11,093 bases of DNA from Alectryocaccomicrobium faecavium (GCA_018713425.1 DVOT01000122.1:1-11093), one strand, 5' to 3'. Counted from the stretch's first letter, positions 1-6,991 are shown. Notes: a model not told the origin generated them from the letters alone. Translations and numbers: made by a program.

Positions 1-24
1 TCCATCAATCCCCTCGGGAATCAT
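1..24 (-). CDS. Possible start of a further operon gene (partial, runs off window)
   Basis: An ATG at 24-22 is preceded by GAGGAG with nine bases between, a good ribosome binding site. It opens a frame reading MIPEGIDG that leaves the window. The same frame is open upstream to a stop near position 91, but no better start with a ribosome binding site is seen there. It would be the next gene after the solute-binding protein on the same strand. Eight codons are too few to name a product. The call rests only on the ribosome binding site, the ATG and the position. Confidence 0.35.
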
Positions 25-118
25 ATTCTCACGCTCCTCGGGATACACGGATCGGCCAGAGCCATCCGGTTCCCCTGAATTTTTTCGATTTCAGACGGCC
101 GAAATGAAACCTCATTCC

Positions 119-173
119 GCGGATGTTGGGCAAATCGCGCAGCGAGAGAGCTGGCAAGCCGCCCAACATCCGC
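119..173 (-). repeat. 13-bp perfect inverted repeat after the binding-protein gene
   Basis: The arms at 119-131 and 161-173 (gcggatgttgggc and its exact complement) are separated by 29 bases. The loop can form a small inner stem (tcgc/gcga, 135-138 with 142-145). In the minus-strand transcript the structure starts 14 bases after the TAG stop of the binding-protein gene. No T run follows it directly, so it is not a textbook intrinsic terminator. A 3'-end mRNA-stabilising structure or an unusual terminator is more likely. The rest of 25-187 shows no gene. Confidence 0.7.
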
Positions 174-187
174 CCGGCAATGGCGCG

Positions 188-1789
188 CTATTCCTGCGCG
201 TGCTCAGACAGGTATTCGTTCGCCGCTTCAATCAGTTCAGCGCCGCCCTGGTTCAGCCACAGCTCGACAAATTCATCCCAATTCTTATCGAAGTCTTCCG
301 CGGGTTCGACAATGGCCTTGGTGCGGCCGCTGATTTCAATATCCTGCAACGTCTGCGGAACCTGCACTTCCTGGGCGATCACGCCTTGCAGCGGACGCAG
401 CTTGGCATACTGTGCGTTGTCGTTGAACCAGGTTTCCAGCAAAGTGCCGGTGGGATCGAAATCGCCCCAGCGCTCTAGATTGGCGTAAGCTTCATCGAAC
501 GTATCATAGTCTTCCAGCGGGATATACGTATTTTCACAGTAGTTGAACGCGCCCCAAGACATGGGATGAATGAAACCATAGTCGCTGGTGCTCCAGTCCT
601 TTTCCATCTCTTCCTCGTTGATATCGTAGACCCGGTTGTTGCCGACCTGCGTATATCCATTGTAGTGGACGCCCTCCAGGCCGAACATCGTCAGTTCGCG
701 GCCTTCTTCGGTGAGGGCCCACTCCAAGAGATCCAAAATCACGTCCGGATTGGAGCAGGTGCGCGGGATCATGTGGAAGCTCCAGTACCCGCCGGAATGC
801 GGCAGCGTGCCGGGTTCGCCGTTGGTCTTCGTCAGCGGCGGCAGATACACCAGGTTGAGCTCCACGCCGGCTTCCTCCATTTTGGTGAGCACGGTCTGCG
901 GCTGGCTCAAATCCGTGATGCCGATGCGCTGCTGCACCAACAGATCTTCCACCTTGCCAACCGCGTCGATTTCGTTCACAAAATTTTTGTTGAACAGATC
1001 TTCGTCGTAGCACTTTTTGATAAAGCGGAAGGCTTCCTTGGCTTCTTCCGACACGGCAAATTGCGTCACGCCGCCATCCGCGGTTTCCACCCAGGTGCCG
1101 CCCCACACGTCGCAATCGATAAACGCCCGGCAGATGTAGCCAAAGGCGTTGCTGCCGATCGGCTCCGCGACATAGAAGCCATACGTATCGTCCACGCCGT
1201 TGCCATCCGGATCGTCCTCTTTGAAGGCCTTGATCACTTCGTAGAATTCATCGATGGTCGTGGGAATATCCAGCCCCACTTTGTCCAGCCAATCCTTGTT
1301 GATGACATAACCGCGGTTGCCCGGCACCAGCGGCTGCGGCTTGAAATAGCTTTTGCCGTTGACCTTCAGGCTTTCGAACACTTCCGCGTCAAGCAGCTTG
1401 CGGATCAAGGGATAGTCCTTGCCTTCCATCAATTCGTCCCACGAATAGATGAAATCGTCTTCCGCCCACTGGTAAGCGACTTGATCCACGGAAAAGCTCG
1501 TGATCAAATCCATCTGCTCGCCCGTGGACACCAACAGGTTCAGCCGTTCGTTGGAACCATCGGCCGGCGGCTCGATGAATTCAAACTCAATGTTGAATTT
1601 TTGCTGGATGGTTTGCAGCACGCGGTCCGACGCTGGGTCAAGTCCACGGGATTCCTGGTACCAGCGGATGAGCACGGGCTCGCCTTCGGCGAACGCGGTG
1701 GTGATTCCCGTCGATACGATTAGGAGCAGCATGCACATAACGCACGCCAGGAACACCTTCATGCGGGAACGGATTCGCTCTTTTGCCAC
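188..1789 (-). CDS. Extracellular solute-binding protein of a sugar-type ABC transporter (LplA/YtcQ-like)
   Basis: This 533-residue protein probably captures a carbohydrate outside the membrane and delivers it to the two permeases encoded just upstream. I chose the GTG at 1789-1787 because GGAGG lies seven bases before it; the open frame runs further upstream but into the preceding permease gene. Residues 1-34 form a signal peptide: basic N-terminus (KERIRSR), a hydrophobic core, and a signal peptidase I site AFA|EGE. A family hallmark is the Asp/Asn-rich loop DPDGNGVDDTYG at residues 193-204, which resembles an EF-hand-type Ca-binding loop and follows NKDWLDKVGLDIPTT. Length and gene order fit family 1 binding proteins of the LplA/YtcQ group. 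The ligand cannot be read from sequence. No clear lipobox is present, although such proteins are usually lipoproteins in Firmicutes. It ends at a TAG at 188-190. Confidence 0.9.
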   Translation of the reverse strand: MAKERIRSRMKVFLACVMCMLLLIVSTGITTAFAEGEPVLIRWYQESRGLDPASDRVLQTIQQKFNIEFEFIEPPADGSNERLNLLVSTGEQMDLITSFSVDQVAYQWAEDDFIYSWDELMEGKDYPLIRKLLDAEVFESLKVNGKSYFKPQPLVPGNRGYVINKDWLDKVGLDIPTTIDEFYEVIKAFKEDDPDGNGVDDTYGFYVAEPIGSNAFGYICRAFIDCDVWGGTWVETADGGVTQFAVSEEAKEAFRFIKKCYDEDLFNKNFVNEIDAVGKVEDLLVQQRIGITDLSQPQTVLTKMEEAGVELNLVYLPPLTKTNGEPGTLPHSGGYWSFHMIPRTCSNPDVILDLLEWALTEEGRELTMFGLEGVHYNGYTQVGNNRVYDINEEEMEKDWSTSDYGFIHPMSWGAFNYCENTYIPLEDYDTFDEAYANLERWGDFDPTGTLLETWFNDNAQYAKLRPLQGVIAQEVQVPQTLQDIEISGRTKAIVEPAEDFDKNWDEFVELWLNQGGAELIEAANEYLSEHAQE

Positions 1790-1809
1790 AACAATTCCTC
1801 CTTTATTTC

Positions 1810-1826
1810 TGCGGACAGGGTCCGCA
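1810..1826 (-). promoter_or_regulatory. Intercistronic hairpin before the binding-protein gene
   Basis: A perfect 7-bp inverted repeat (tgcggac / gtccgca, arms 1810-1816 and 1820-1826) with a 3-base loop lies in the 40-base gap between the permease stop (TAA, 1832-1830) and the GTG of the binding protein. In the transcript it is followed by GAAATAAAGGAGG, not by a U run, so it is not a terminator. Such hairpins often protect the 5' end of the binding-protein message so that it outnumbers the permease message. That role is inferred. Confidence 0.6.
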
Positions 1827-1829
1827 AAA

Positions 1830-2696
1830 TTACTCCTTGACCGCGCCCAGGATGATGCCTGTCGCAAAATACTTTTGCACAAAGGGGTAAATGATCAAAA
1901 CCGGCACGATGCCGATTACGACGATCGCCATCTTGTACGATTCCTGTACCATTGGCCCGGAGGTAGCGCCTGTGCGGACGGCATTCGCGTTCACCAAGGT
2001 CAGGTCGCGCAAGTACATCTGGAAAGGCCAGAGCTTTGCCGAGGAAACGAACAAATACGCCTCAAAGTATCCGTTCCAATAACCCACGCCATAAAACAGC
2101 GCGATTGCCGCCAGAACCGGCGTGGAAATCGGCAGAACGATTTTGAACAGGATCTGGATATCCTGATACCCGTCAATGCGCGCCGCCTCTTCCAGGCTCG
2201 GCGGCAGGGTGAGAAAATAGTTCTTCATGAGGATCAAGTTGTACGAGCTCATCATCACCGGCAAGATCATCGACCACAGCGTGTTGTTCAAACCCAGCTT
2301 GCGCACGACGATGTAGTACGGCACCAGTCCGCCGCTGAAGAACATGGTCAAAATGATAAAGAAAAAGAGGATGTCCCGGCCGGGCAATTCGTCCTTGGAC
2401 AGGGCGTAGCCGCCCGCCGTGGTAAGCAGCATGCTCAGCAGCGTGCCAATCACCGTTACGCGGATGGTGACCCATAGCGAACGCAGCAATTCCTTCGTCT
2501 GCGTAAAGGCGCGGGCATAGTGCTCCAGCGTAAACGTATAGGGAATCAAATGATACGGATCGGAGATGTAACCGGCATACGTCGACGTCGAAATGACGAA
2601 GATATACCACATGGGAACGATGACCATAGCCGCCAGCAGGATCATGACGCAGATGTTCAGATAATCAAACCACGTCTTTTTGTTTGCCGCAATCAT
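1830..2696 (-). CDS. Carbohydrate ABC transporter permease (YtcP/AraQ-like)
   Basis: This 288-residue inner-membrane subunit is half of the transport channel. The start at 2696 (MIAANKKTWF) is chosen over an upstream in-frame ATG at 2747, because GGAGGGGAT lies just before it and the upstream start would overlap the previous permease. About six hydrophobic segments are visible (for example residues 14-36, 76-98, 108-131, 192-208 and 255-273). The cytoplasmic EAA loop that docks on the ATPase is clear at residues 169-191 (EEAARIDGYQDIQ...LPIS). The C-terminus QKYFATGIILGAVKE is typical of the YtcP group. It lies 16 bases after the first permease gene and 40 bases before the binding-protein gene. 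No ATPase gene is nearby; these systems commonly share an unlinked MsiK/UgpC-type ATPase. Confidence 0.93.
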   Translation of the reverse strand: MIAANKKTWFDYLNICVMILLAAMVIVPMWYIFVISTSTYAGYISDPYHLIPYTFTLEHYARAFTQTKELLRSLWVTIRVTVIGTLLSMLLTTAGGYALSKDELPGRDILFFFIILTMFFSGGLVPYYIVVRKLGLNNTLWSMILPVMMSSYNLILMKNYFLTLPPSLEEAARIDGYQDIQILFKIVLPISTPVLAAIALFYGVGYWNGYFEAYLFVSSAKLWPFQMYLRDLTLVNANAVRTGATSGPMVQESYKMAIVVIGIVPVLIIYPFVQKYFATGIILGAVKE

Positions 2697-2712
2697 TGTT
2701 TCATCCCCTCCA

Positions 2713-3639
2713 TCAATAGATGCCCGATTGGCCCATCGCGCGCGCAAAGCGGTTGGCGAACAGGAGCAGCACAGTGCTAATCACCGAATTGAACAGGCCG
2801 ACAGCCGACGCGTAGCTGAACTTGGCGTCTTCCGTGGCGGTGCGGAGCACGTATGTGCCTATGATATCGCCCGTTTCCATGACCAACGGGTTTTGCAAGT
2901 TGAAGACCTGGTCGAATCCCGTGTTCAAGATGCTCCCTATCATCAGAATGAGCACGACGACGACAACGTTGGCAATCCCCGGCAGCGTGATGTGCAGCAC
3001 GAGCTGGATGCGCTTTGCCCCGTCCACCACGGCCGCTTCATACAACATGGGATCGATGGAGGACATCGACGCAATGAAGATGATCATATTCCAACCCACT
3101 TCTTTCCAGAGGTTGGTGATGACCAGCACCCAGCGGAAGGTACGCCCCGTCACATAATTCTGCATCGGCAGGCCAAATATGCGGTTCATCAAAATGGGAA
3201 ACAGCCCTTCGTCCGCATTGATGATGTTGACGAAAATGGAGGCGCAAATGATCCACGATAGAAAATGCGGGAGGTACAAAACCGTCTGCACGGATTGTTT
3301 GAACCACTTCGATTTCAATTCGTTGACCATCAGGGCCAGGATGACCGGTATCGGGAATTCGAACACCAGGCGCATGAGGGCGATGATCAGCGTGTTTTTA
3401 AAGGCCCGCCAGAAAAACACGTCGCCACCCAGCGCCTGAAAGTGTTTCATCCCCACCCATGGGCTGCCCAGGATTCCCTTGTGCATCGCATAATCCTGAA
3501 ACGCCGTTACCACGCCATACATCGGCGCATAGCAAAATAGGATGTACCAGATGATCACGGGCAAAAGCATGATATAAAAGTACTTGAATCGTTTCAAACG
3601 AATTTTAAGCAATGCCCCTTTGGCCGCCGTATGCGCCAT
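2713..3639 (-). CDS. Carbohydrate ABC transporter permease (LplB-like)
   Basis: This 308-residue inner-membrane subunit pairs with the YtcP-like permease downstream. A basic N-terminus (residues 12-19) precedes the first membrane segment at about 20-42, with further segments near 80-105, 118-140, 170-190, 222-240 and 280-298. The EAA loop is at residues 201-220 (EAAVVDGAKR...HITLP). The sequence FQDYAMHKGILGSPWVG after the first segment is typical of the LplB group of complex-carbohydrate permeases. The ATG at 3639 has GGGAAGG eight bases upstream, inside the end of the peptidase gene, whose stop is only three bases away. The two genes are therefore almost certainly co-transcribed and may be translationally coupled. 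Confidence 0.93.
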   Translation of the reverse strand: MAHTAAKGALLKIRLKRFKYFYIMLLPVIIWYILFCYAPMYGVVTAFQDYAMHKGILGSPWVGMKHFQALGGDVFFWRAFKNTLIIALMRLVFEFPIPVILALMVNELKSKWFKQSVQTVLYLPHFLSWIICASIFVNIINADEGLFPILMNRIFGLPMQNYVTGRTFRWVLVITNLWKEVGWNMIIFIASMSSIDPMLYEAAVVDGAKRIQLVLHITLPGIANVVVVVLILMIGSILNTGFDQVFNLQNPLVMETGDIIGTYVLRTATEDAKFSYASAVGLFNSVISTVLLLFANRFARAMGQSGIY

Positions 3640-3642
3640 GCA

Positions 3643-5442
3643 TCACACCTTCCCTTCTACTTGCGCAGGTTTTCTCCAGTGAATATATCCATATTCCGCG
3701 AGAACCTCAAAGTATTCCCACAGCCATGACAATCTGGCCGCCGCGTCCGTTTCGCCTTCTTCTATGGCGGATAGACAGGCAATTTCCCATAGGCTGCGCG
3801 TTCCATCCGCCCAAAATAGGGGTAAGTTGAGGCGCGTGTTCCAAGCTGGCTGCCATTGGGAATGGCGCAGCGCGCTGTGCGGGGCAAATGTGAGGCAACC
3901 TGGCACATTGCGCACGGGAATTTGCGCCGCCGCCGCGTCCGGCGCGGGCGCAAACGTTTGCTTAGCGGCAAAGCCCGGCGCCTCCGCATTTGCGCAAAAA
4001 GCGGTCATGGCCCGCTCCGCGTGCGCTCCCGCGTCCGCCCACAGCGCTTTTTCCGCCGCGGTGCGCGCGCCGGCCGCGCGCCGCTCGATCTGCTCGCGCA
4101 TAGCGGGAAGCAGACCCTCCGCCTCGCCCTGCGCAAAATTGGCGCAAAACCAGACAAACGCGCCCAGCACCATGGCGTTTCGGCGCATGACACTTTCCTC
4201 CAGCCGGTCGGGCGTATCCATGGACGAGTGGTAGCTAAGCGCGGGCTCCGTAATCATGGCGACCGTCGGCATGTTCCAGCAGGGATCCGATAGCATGTTG
4301 TCCGTGCTGACGGCAAACGCCCGTTCCTCCCACACGAACTCCGGGTCAAACTGCGCGCGGCAAGCCTTGAGGATCTCCAACACCGCTGTATCCAGAAACG
4401 ACCAATTTGCCAGGGGATTGTGCCAGATGGAAAGCCGCGCATGATCGATGGATTCCGTGCCCACCATGTCCGCCACGATGGCCAAGCGGGCCTTTCTCTC
4501 TGGATGGCGCAGAAGATAGCCCGTCGAACCGCCGCATTCCTGCCCCATCGCGAAGCGAATGGTTCTGCGCGGACGCGGCAGGCATCCTTCGGCGATTGCC
4601 CGCGCCAAGCAGTTGGCGGTTTCCAGGATCAAGGCGCAGCCGGAGGCATTGTCGTTCGCGCCCGGCTCGTACAAATGCCCGTAAACAAAAATTTCGCCAC
4701 ATTCCGGATCGCTCCCCGGAATGCAGCCAGAAATGGAGGGTAACATGCCATCGCGCTCTTCCGTGTCTACCTGGGCAAACAGGCGCACCTTTTCCTCCGA
4801 TGCAAGCCGGTTGCGCAACAATTCACCCATTTCGGGCGCGAGGCTGAAGGCAAACAGACCTGTATCGTTCTTGGGTAAGCAAAAATCGTTATCCCACCGG
4901 TTGACGCCCCGCATGCTTTCGCGGCTATCGCGTACGCCAGGGAACAGGGGCATATAGTCTGTTACAATGCCCAGCGCCCCGCCTTGCTGCGCCGCGCGCA
5001 CCAATTCTTTGGCGGGCAGGCCGGTGAAAAGGATTTTCTCCCGCACGTCTGGGATTTCTTCCGCGCGCTGCACCCACACCGCTTCGGCGCAAACCCCTTC
5101 CGGCGGCGTCGGCGCGCTTTGGAGCGCCAGGGCACACGGCGCAGCTTGGTAATCGGCCAATACCGTCCCATCGTCCACGAGGCGAAGCGTCGCGTTTTTG
5201 GCGTTCCAGGCGCGAGCGATGACCCAATCCCCATAAGCTGAGCGGCCATCCGCCTTTAGGCCAAGCAATTCTACTTGCGATAAGCGCGCCTCGCGCATGA
5301 CCGAAGCGCAATATTCGGCTGTTTTCTGAAAGCGGTCGTTGCTAAACCAGCGGTCATTTGCATAGATGCGCTCAGCGAATGCTTTGCATCGCTGCCAAGA
5401 AAACCATTCTTGCATTTTTGATAATATTGTGCAATGATTCAT
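3643..5442 (-). CDS. M28-like zinc metallopeptidase with PA-like insert and C-terminal winged-helix-like domain
   Basis: This 599-residue protein has no signal peptide or membrane segment and so should be cytoplasmic. The start at 5442 (MNHCTIL) is favoured because AGGTGAT, a match to the 3' half of the Shine-Dalgarno consensus, lies six bases before it; an ATG at 5460 lacks this. Residues 135-163 (EKILFTGLPAKEL...GALGIVTDY) look like a PA-type domain. The M28-like core shows the probable zinc ligands H256 and D264 (GHLYEPGANDNASG), E302 (GQECGGSTGY), D325 (ADMVGT) and H405 (YHSSMDTPD). M28 enzymes usually have Glu-Glu at the E302 site; here it is Gln-Glu. Residues about 539-590 (WADGTRSLWEIACLSA to GYIHWR) resemble the small winged-helix domain seen on DUF4910-type aminopeptidase-like proteins. 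It is the first gene of the ABC transporter operon. Substrate is unknown; a peptide or an amide-linked compound brought in by the transporter is possible. Peptidase family confidence is high, activity less so. Confidence 0.85.
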   Translation of the reverse strand: MNHCTILSKMQEWFSWQRCKAFAERIYANDRWFSNDRFQKTAEYCASVMREARLSQVELLGLKADGRSAYGDWVIARAWNAKNATLRLVDDGTVLADYQAAPCALALQSAPTPPEGVCAEAVWVQRAEEIPDVREKILFTGLPAKELVRAAQQGGALGIVTDYMPLFPGVRDSRESMRGVNRWDNDFCLPKNDTGLFAFSLAPEMGELLRNRLASEEKVRLFAQVDTEERDGMLPSISGCIPGSDPECGEIFVYGHLYEPGANDNASGCALILETANCLARAIAEGCLPRPRRTIRFAMGQECGGSTGYLLRHPERKARLAIVADMVGTESIDHARLSIWHNPLANWSFLDTAVLEILKACRAQFDPEFVWEERAFAVSTDNMLSDPCWNMPTVAMITEPALSYHSSMDTPDRLEESVMRRNAMVLGAFVWFCANFAQGEAEGLLPAMREQIERRAAGARTAAEKALWADAGAHAERAMTAFCANAEAPGFAAKQTFAPAPDAAAAQIPVRNVPGCLTFAPHSALRHSQWQPAWNTRLNLPLFWADGTRSLWEIACLSAIEEGETDAAARLSWLWEYFEVLAEYGYIHWRKPAQVEGKV

Positions 5443-5448
5443 GCAAAT

Positions 5449-5455
5449 ATCACCT
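5449..5455 (-). promoter_or_regulatory. Ribosome binding site that decides the peptidase start
   Basis: The minus strand reads AGGTGAT here, seven bases matching the 3' part of the AAGGAGGTGAT consensus, with six bases to the ATG at 5442. The ATG at 5460 overlaps this region and has no such site, so translation most likely starts at 5442. Confidence 0.6.
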
Positions 5456-5478
5456 AGCATCTCAAATGTTTTTTACAA

Positions 5479-5507
5479 ATAAGACAGTATACATACTAGC
5501 AAATCAA
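5479..5507 (-). promoter_or_regulatory. Candidate promoter of the peptidase/ABC operon with palindrome in its spacer
   Basis: On the minus strand a -35-like TTGATT (5507-5502) and a -10-like TCTTAT (5484-5479), each 4 of 6 to consensus, are separated by exactly 17 bases. Transcription would begin near 5472, about 30 bases before the ATG at 5442. The spacer contains the palindrome AGTAT-GT-ATACT (5486-5497), which could be an operator. Other weaker pairs exist in this AT-rich stretch, for example TTGAAA with AATTAT about 100 bases further upstream, so the exact promoter is uncertain. Confidence 0.4.
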
Positions 5508-5535
5508 AACTCGGAATGCAATGAATTATCCATGT

Positions 5536-5551
5536 ATATTCTATTGAATAT
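5536..5551. repeat. Small inverted repeat upstream of the candidate promoter
   Basis: The arms atattc and gaatat flank a 4-base loop, 29 bases upstream of the candidate -35 element. It lies within 5461-5600, which is much richer in A+T than the genes around it. It could be a second binding site for a regulator, or chance in AT-rich DNA. I see no gene in 5443-5728. Confidence 0.3.
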
Positions 5552-5676
5552 TTTCTAATTTTATGATGAAATAATTAATCAAAAATGGCTTATTTTTCAA
5601 ATCGAGTGCAAAACGCGCAGCAAGAGACGCCGCGGAACGGTTAGACAAGCTTGCCCTCGAACTACGGGCATAAAAT

Positions 5677-5708
5677 TTCGCCGTGCGCGAAAAACCGCGC
5701 GCGGCGAA
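5677..5708 (-). terminator. Probable intrinsic terminator after the dehydrogenase pair
   Basis: In the minus-strand transcript a 13-bp GC-rich stem (5708-5696 with 5689-5677, one C/A mismatch) closes a 6-base loop GTTTTT and is followed by ATTTT. It starts 20 bases after the TAA of the zinc-dependent dehydrogenase. The T run is short, so termination may be partial. Its place between two operons supports the call. Confidence 0.55.
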
Positions 5709-5728
5709 TAAAGCGCGAAGAAAAGACC

Positions 5729-6991
5729 TTAGTCGATGCTCTTGGCATGCGCGAGCAGATAGGCTTCCGCCTCAGCGCACCACAGGCCGCTGTTGCCCGC
5801 CACGATCTTGGCCAGCTCGGCGAAGAGCGGATCGGTTTTGCCCTTTTCGGCAAAATCGTCGATGGCGGTGAGCGGCAGGGAGATGTGGTTGTAGATCAGC
5901 TTCTTGCCGCCGGGAATCTTGGGCAGGTTCTTGGTGGCTTCCGCCGCCGCGTCCAGGCCGCCGATGTGCGTAATCATGCCCGCGGGCTTGAGTGTGCCCT
6001 TGGCGATCATGCCCAGCGCCTCGATCATATCCGCGGTGTTGCCGCCGCTGGTGCCCACGATGTGCGTGGAAGCATAGTGCACGTTATAGAAATTGAACTT
6101 GGCCTGCAGGTTCGGGTTGGTGGGGCCGGCGAAGAAGTTCAGGCAGCCGTCGCGCGCGAGGATGGCGTCGCCCTGCTCGATTACGGCCGGCACCGGCGCG
6201 AACACAAACACGTCGTCGAAGCCCTTGCCGTCCGTGAGCGCCTTGAGCTCCGCCACCGGGTCTTCGCCCGAAGTATTGAGGTAAATGAGCTTGACGCCGT
6301 TCTTGGCCGCCTCTTCCACCGTGTAGATGGATTGCGCGCGGTCCAGGCGCGCCTGGTCGATGTCCGTCACCACCAAGAGGCCGGGCTTGCGGTCGCAGTG
6401 GATGGCGTAGTCGATCGCGCCCAGGCCCATGGGGCCCGCACCCGCCAGGATGGCCAGGTTGCCGCCCTCGATGATGCCCATCTGGTGCTGGTAGCTGCCC
6501 ATCACCGTGTGATACTGCGCATGGAACGCGCCCACGATGCAGGAGAGCGGCTCGGACAGCGAACCATAGAAGAAGCAGTTCGCCTTGTATTCGAGCAGGC
6601 AGTTCATCAGCATCACTTCCTGCGGCAGGATGGCGTAAGTCGCGTCGCCGCCGCAATACCGGTAGGCGTAGCCCGGCGTGCCCAGGCGGCCCTTGTAGTT
6701 CAACGCGGGCTGGATGGTGAACTTATCGCCCGCCTTGTATTTGTCCGCCCATTTGGGGCCGACCTGCACGATTTCGCCGCAGAATTCGTGGCCGATGATG
6801 ATCGGATGCTCAGCGATGTCCTTGGGCACGCGCTTGTGATCCTCGCCCTGGATGGTGGCCTTGTAGCTGGACATGCAGATGCTATCCGAAATGATCTTCA
6901 CCAAAATCTCATCGTCCTGGATGGCGGGCAGTTCAAAGGTTTCCATGCGCAGGTCGTTTTTGCCATACAGGCGAACCGCTGTGGTTTTCAT
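5729..6991 (-). CDS. sorE: Zinc-dependent dehydrogenase, L-sorbose-1-phosphate reductase-like
   Basis: This 420-residue medium-chain dehydrogenase most resembles SorE, which reduces L-sorbose-1-phosphate to D-glucitol-6-phosphate. The start MKTTAVRLYGK and internal stretches such as GHEFCGEI, SEPLSC, GCLNFFAGP and VGTSGGNT fit that group. Catalytic zinc ligands are visible as C39, H68-E69 and E147. The four-cysteine structural zinc lobe of classical alcohol dehydrogenases is absent. The nucleotide-binding GAGPMG is at 184-189, and D210 at the end of the second strand suggests NAD(H). The ATG at 6991 has AGGAGG nine bases upstream. It lies 40 bases after the sorbitol-6-phosphate dehydrogenase-like gene, so the two are likely one transcript. 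Without the matching PTS genes in the window the real substrate could be another ketose- or polyol-phosphate. Family call is firm, substrate moderate. Confidence 0.8.
   Translation of the reverse strand: MKTTAVRLYGKNDLRMETFELPAIQDDEILVKIISDSICMSSYKATIQGEDHKRVPKDIAEHPIIIGHEFCGEIVQVGPKWADKYKAGDKFTIQPALNYKGRLGTPGYAYRYCGGDATYAILPQEVMLMNCLLEYKANCFFYGSLSEPLSCIVGAFHAQYHTVMGSYQHQMGIIEGGNLAILAGAGPMGLGAIDYAIHCDRKPGLLVVTDIDQARLDRAQSIYTVEEAAKNGVKLIYLNTSGEDPVAELKALTDGKGFDDVFVFAPVPAVIEQGDAILARDGCLNFFAGPTNPNLQAKFNFYNVHYASTHIVGTSGGNTADMIEALGMIAKGTLKPAGMITHIGGLDAAAEATKNLPKIPGGKKLIYNHISLPLTAIDDFAEKGKTDPLFAELAKIVAGNSGLWCAEAEAYLLAHAKSID

Noticed and set aside
88..99. A 10-base match to the Neisseria DNA uptake sequence (GCCGTCTGAA on the minus strand)
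   Set aside because: It occurs once here, and the gene content points to a Firmicute, so it is most likely chance.
566..1723. Long plus-strand open frame (385 codons) opposite the binding-protein gene
   Set aside because: It is antisense to a gene with a clear family match, has no ribosome binding site of note, and its His/Arg/Val-rich composition is that of a GC-rich mirror frame.
1727..1746. Possible lipobox FLAC at residues 13-16 of the binding protein
   Set aside because: The cysteine comes only a few residues after the basic N-terminus, with Lys five residues before it, leaving no hydrophobic core ahead of the cleavage site. The normal signal peptidase I site fits better.
5595..5625. 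Possible catabolite-repression (cre) site in tgcaaaacgcgcagca
   Set aside because: The spacing is two bases longer than the consensus and the symmetry is poor.
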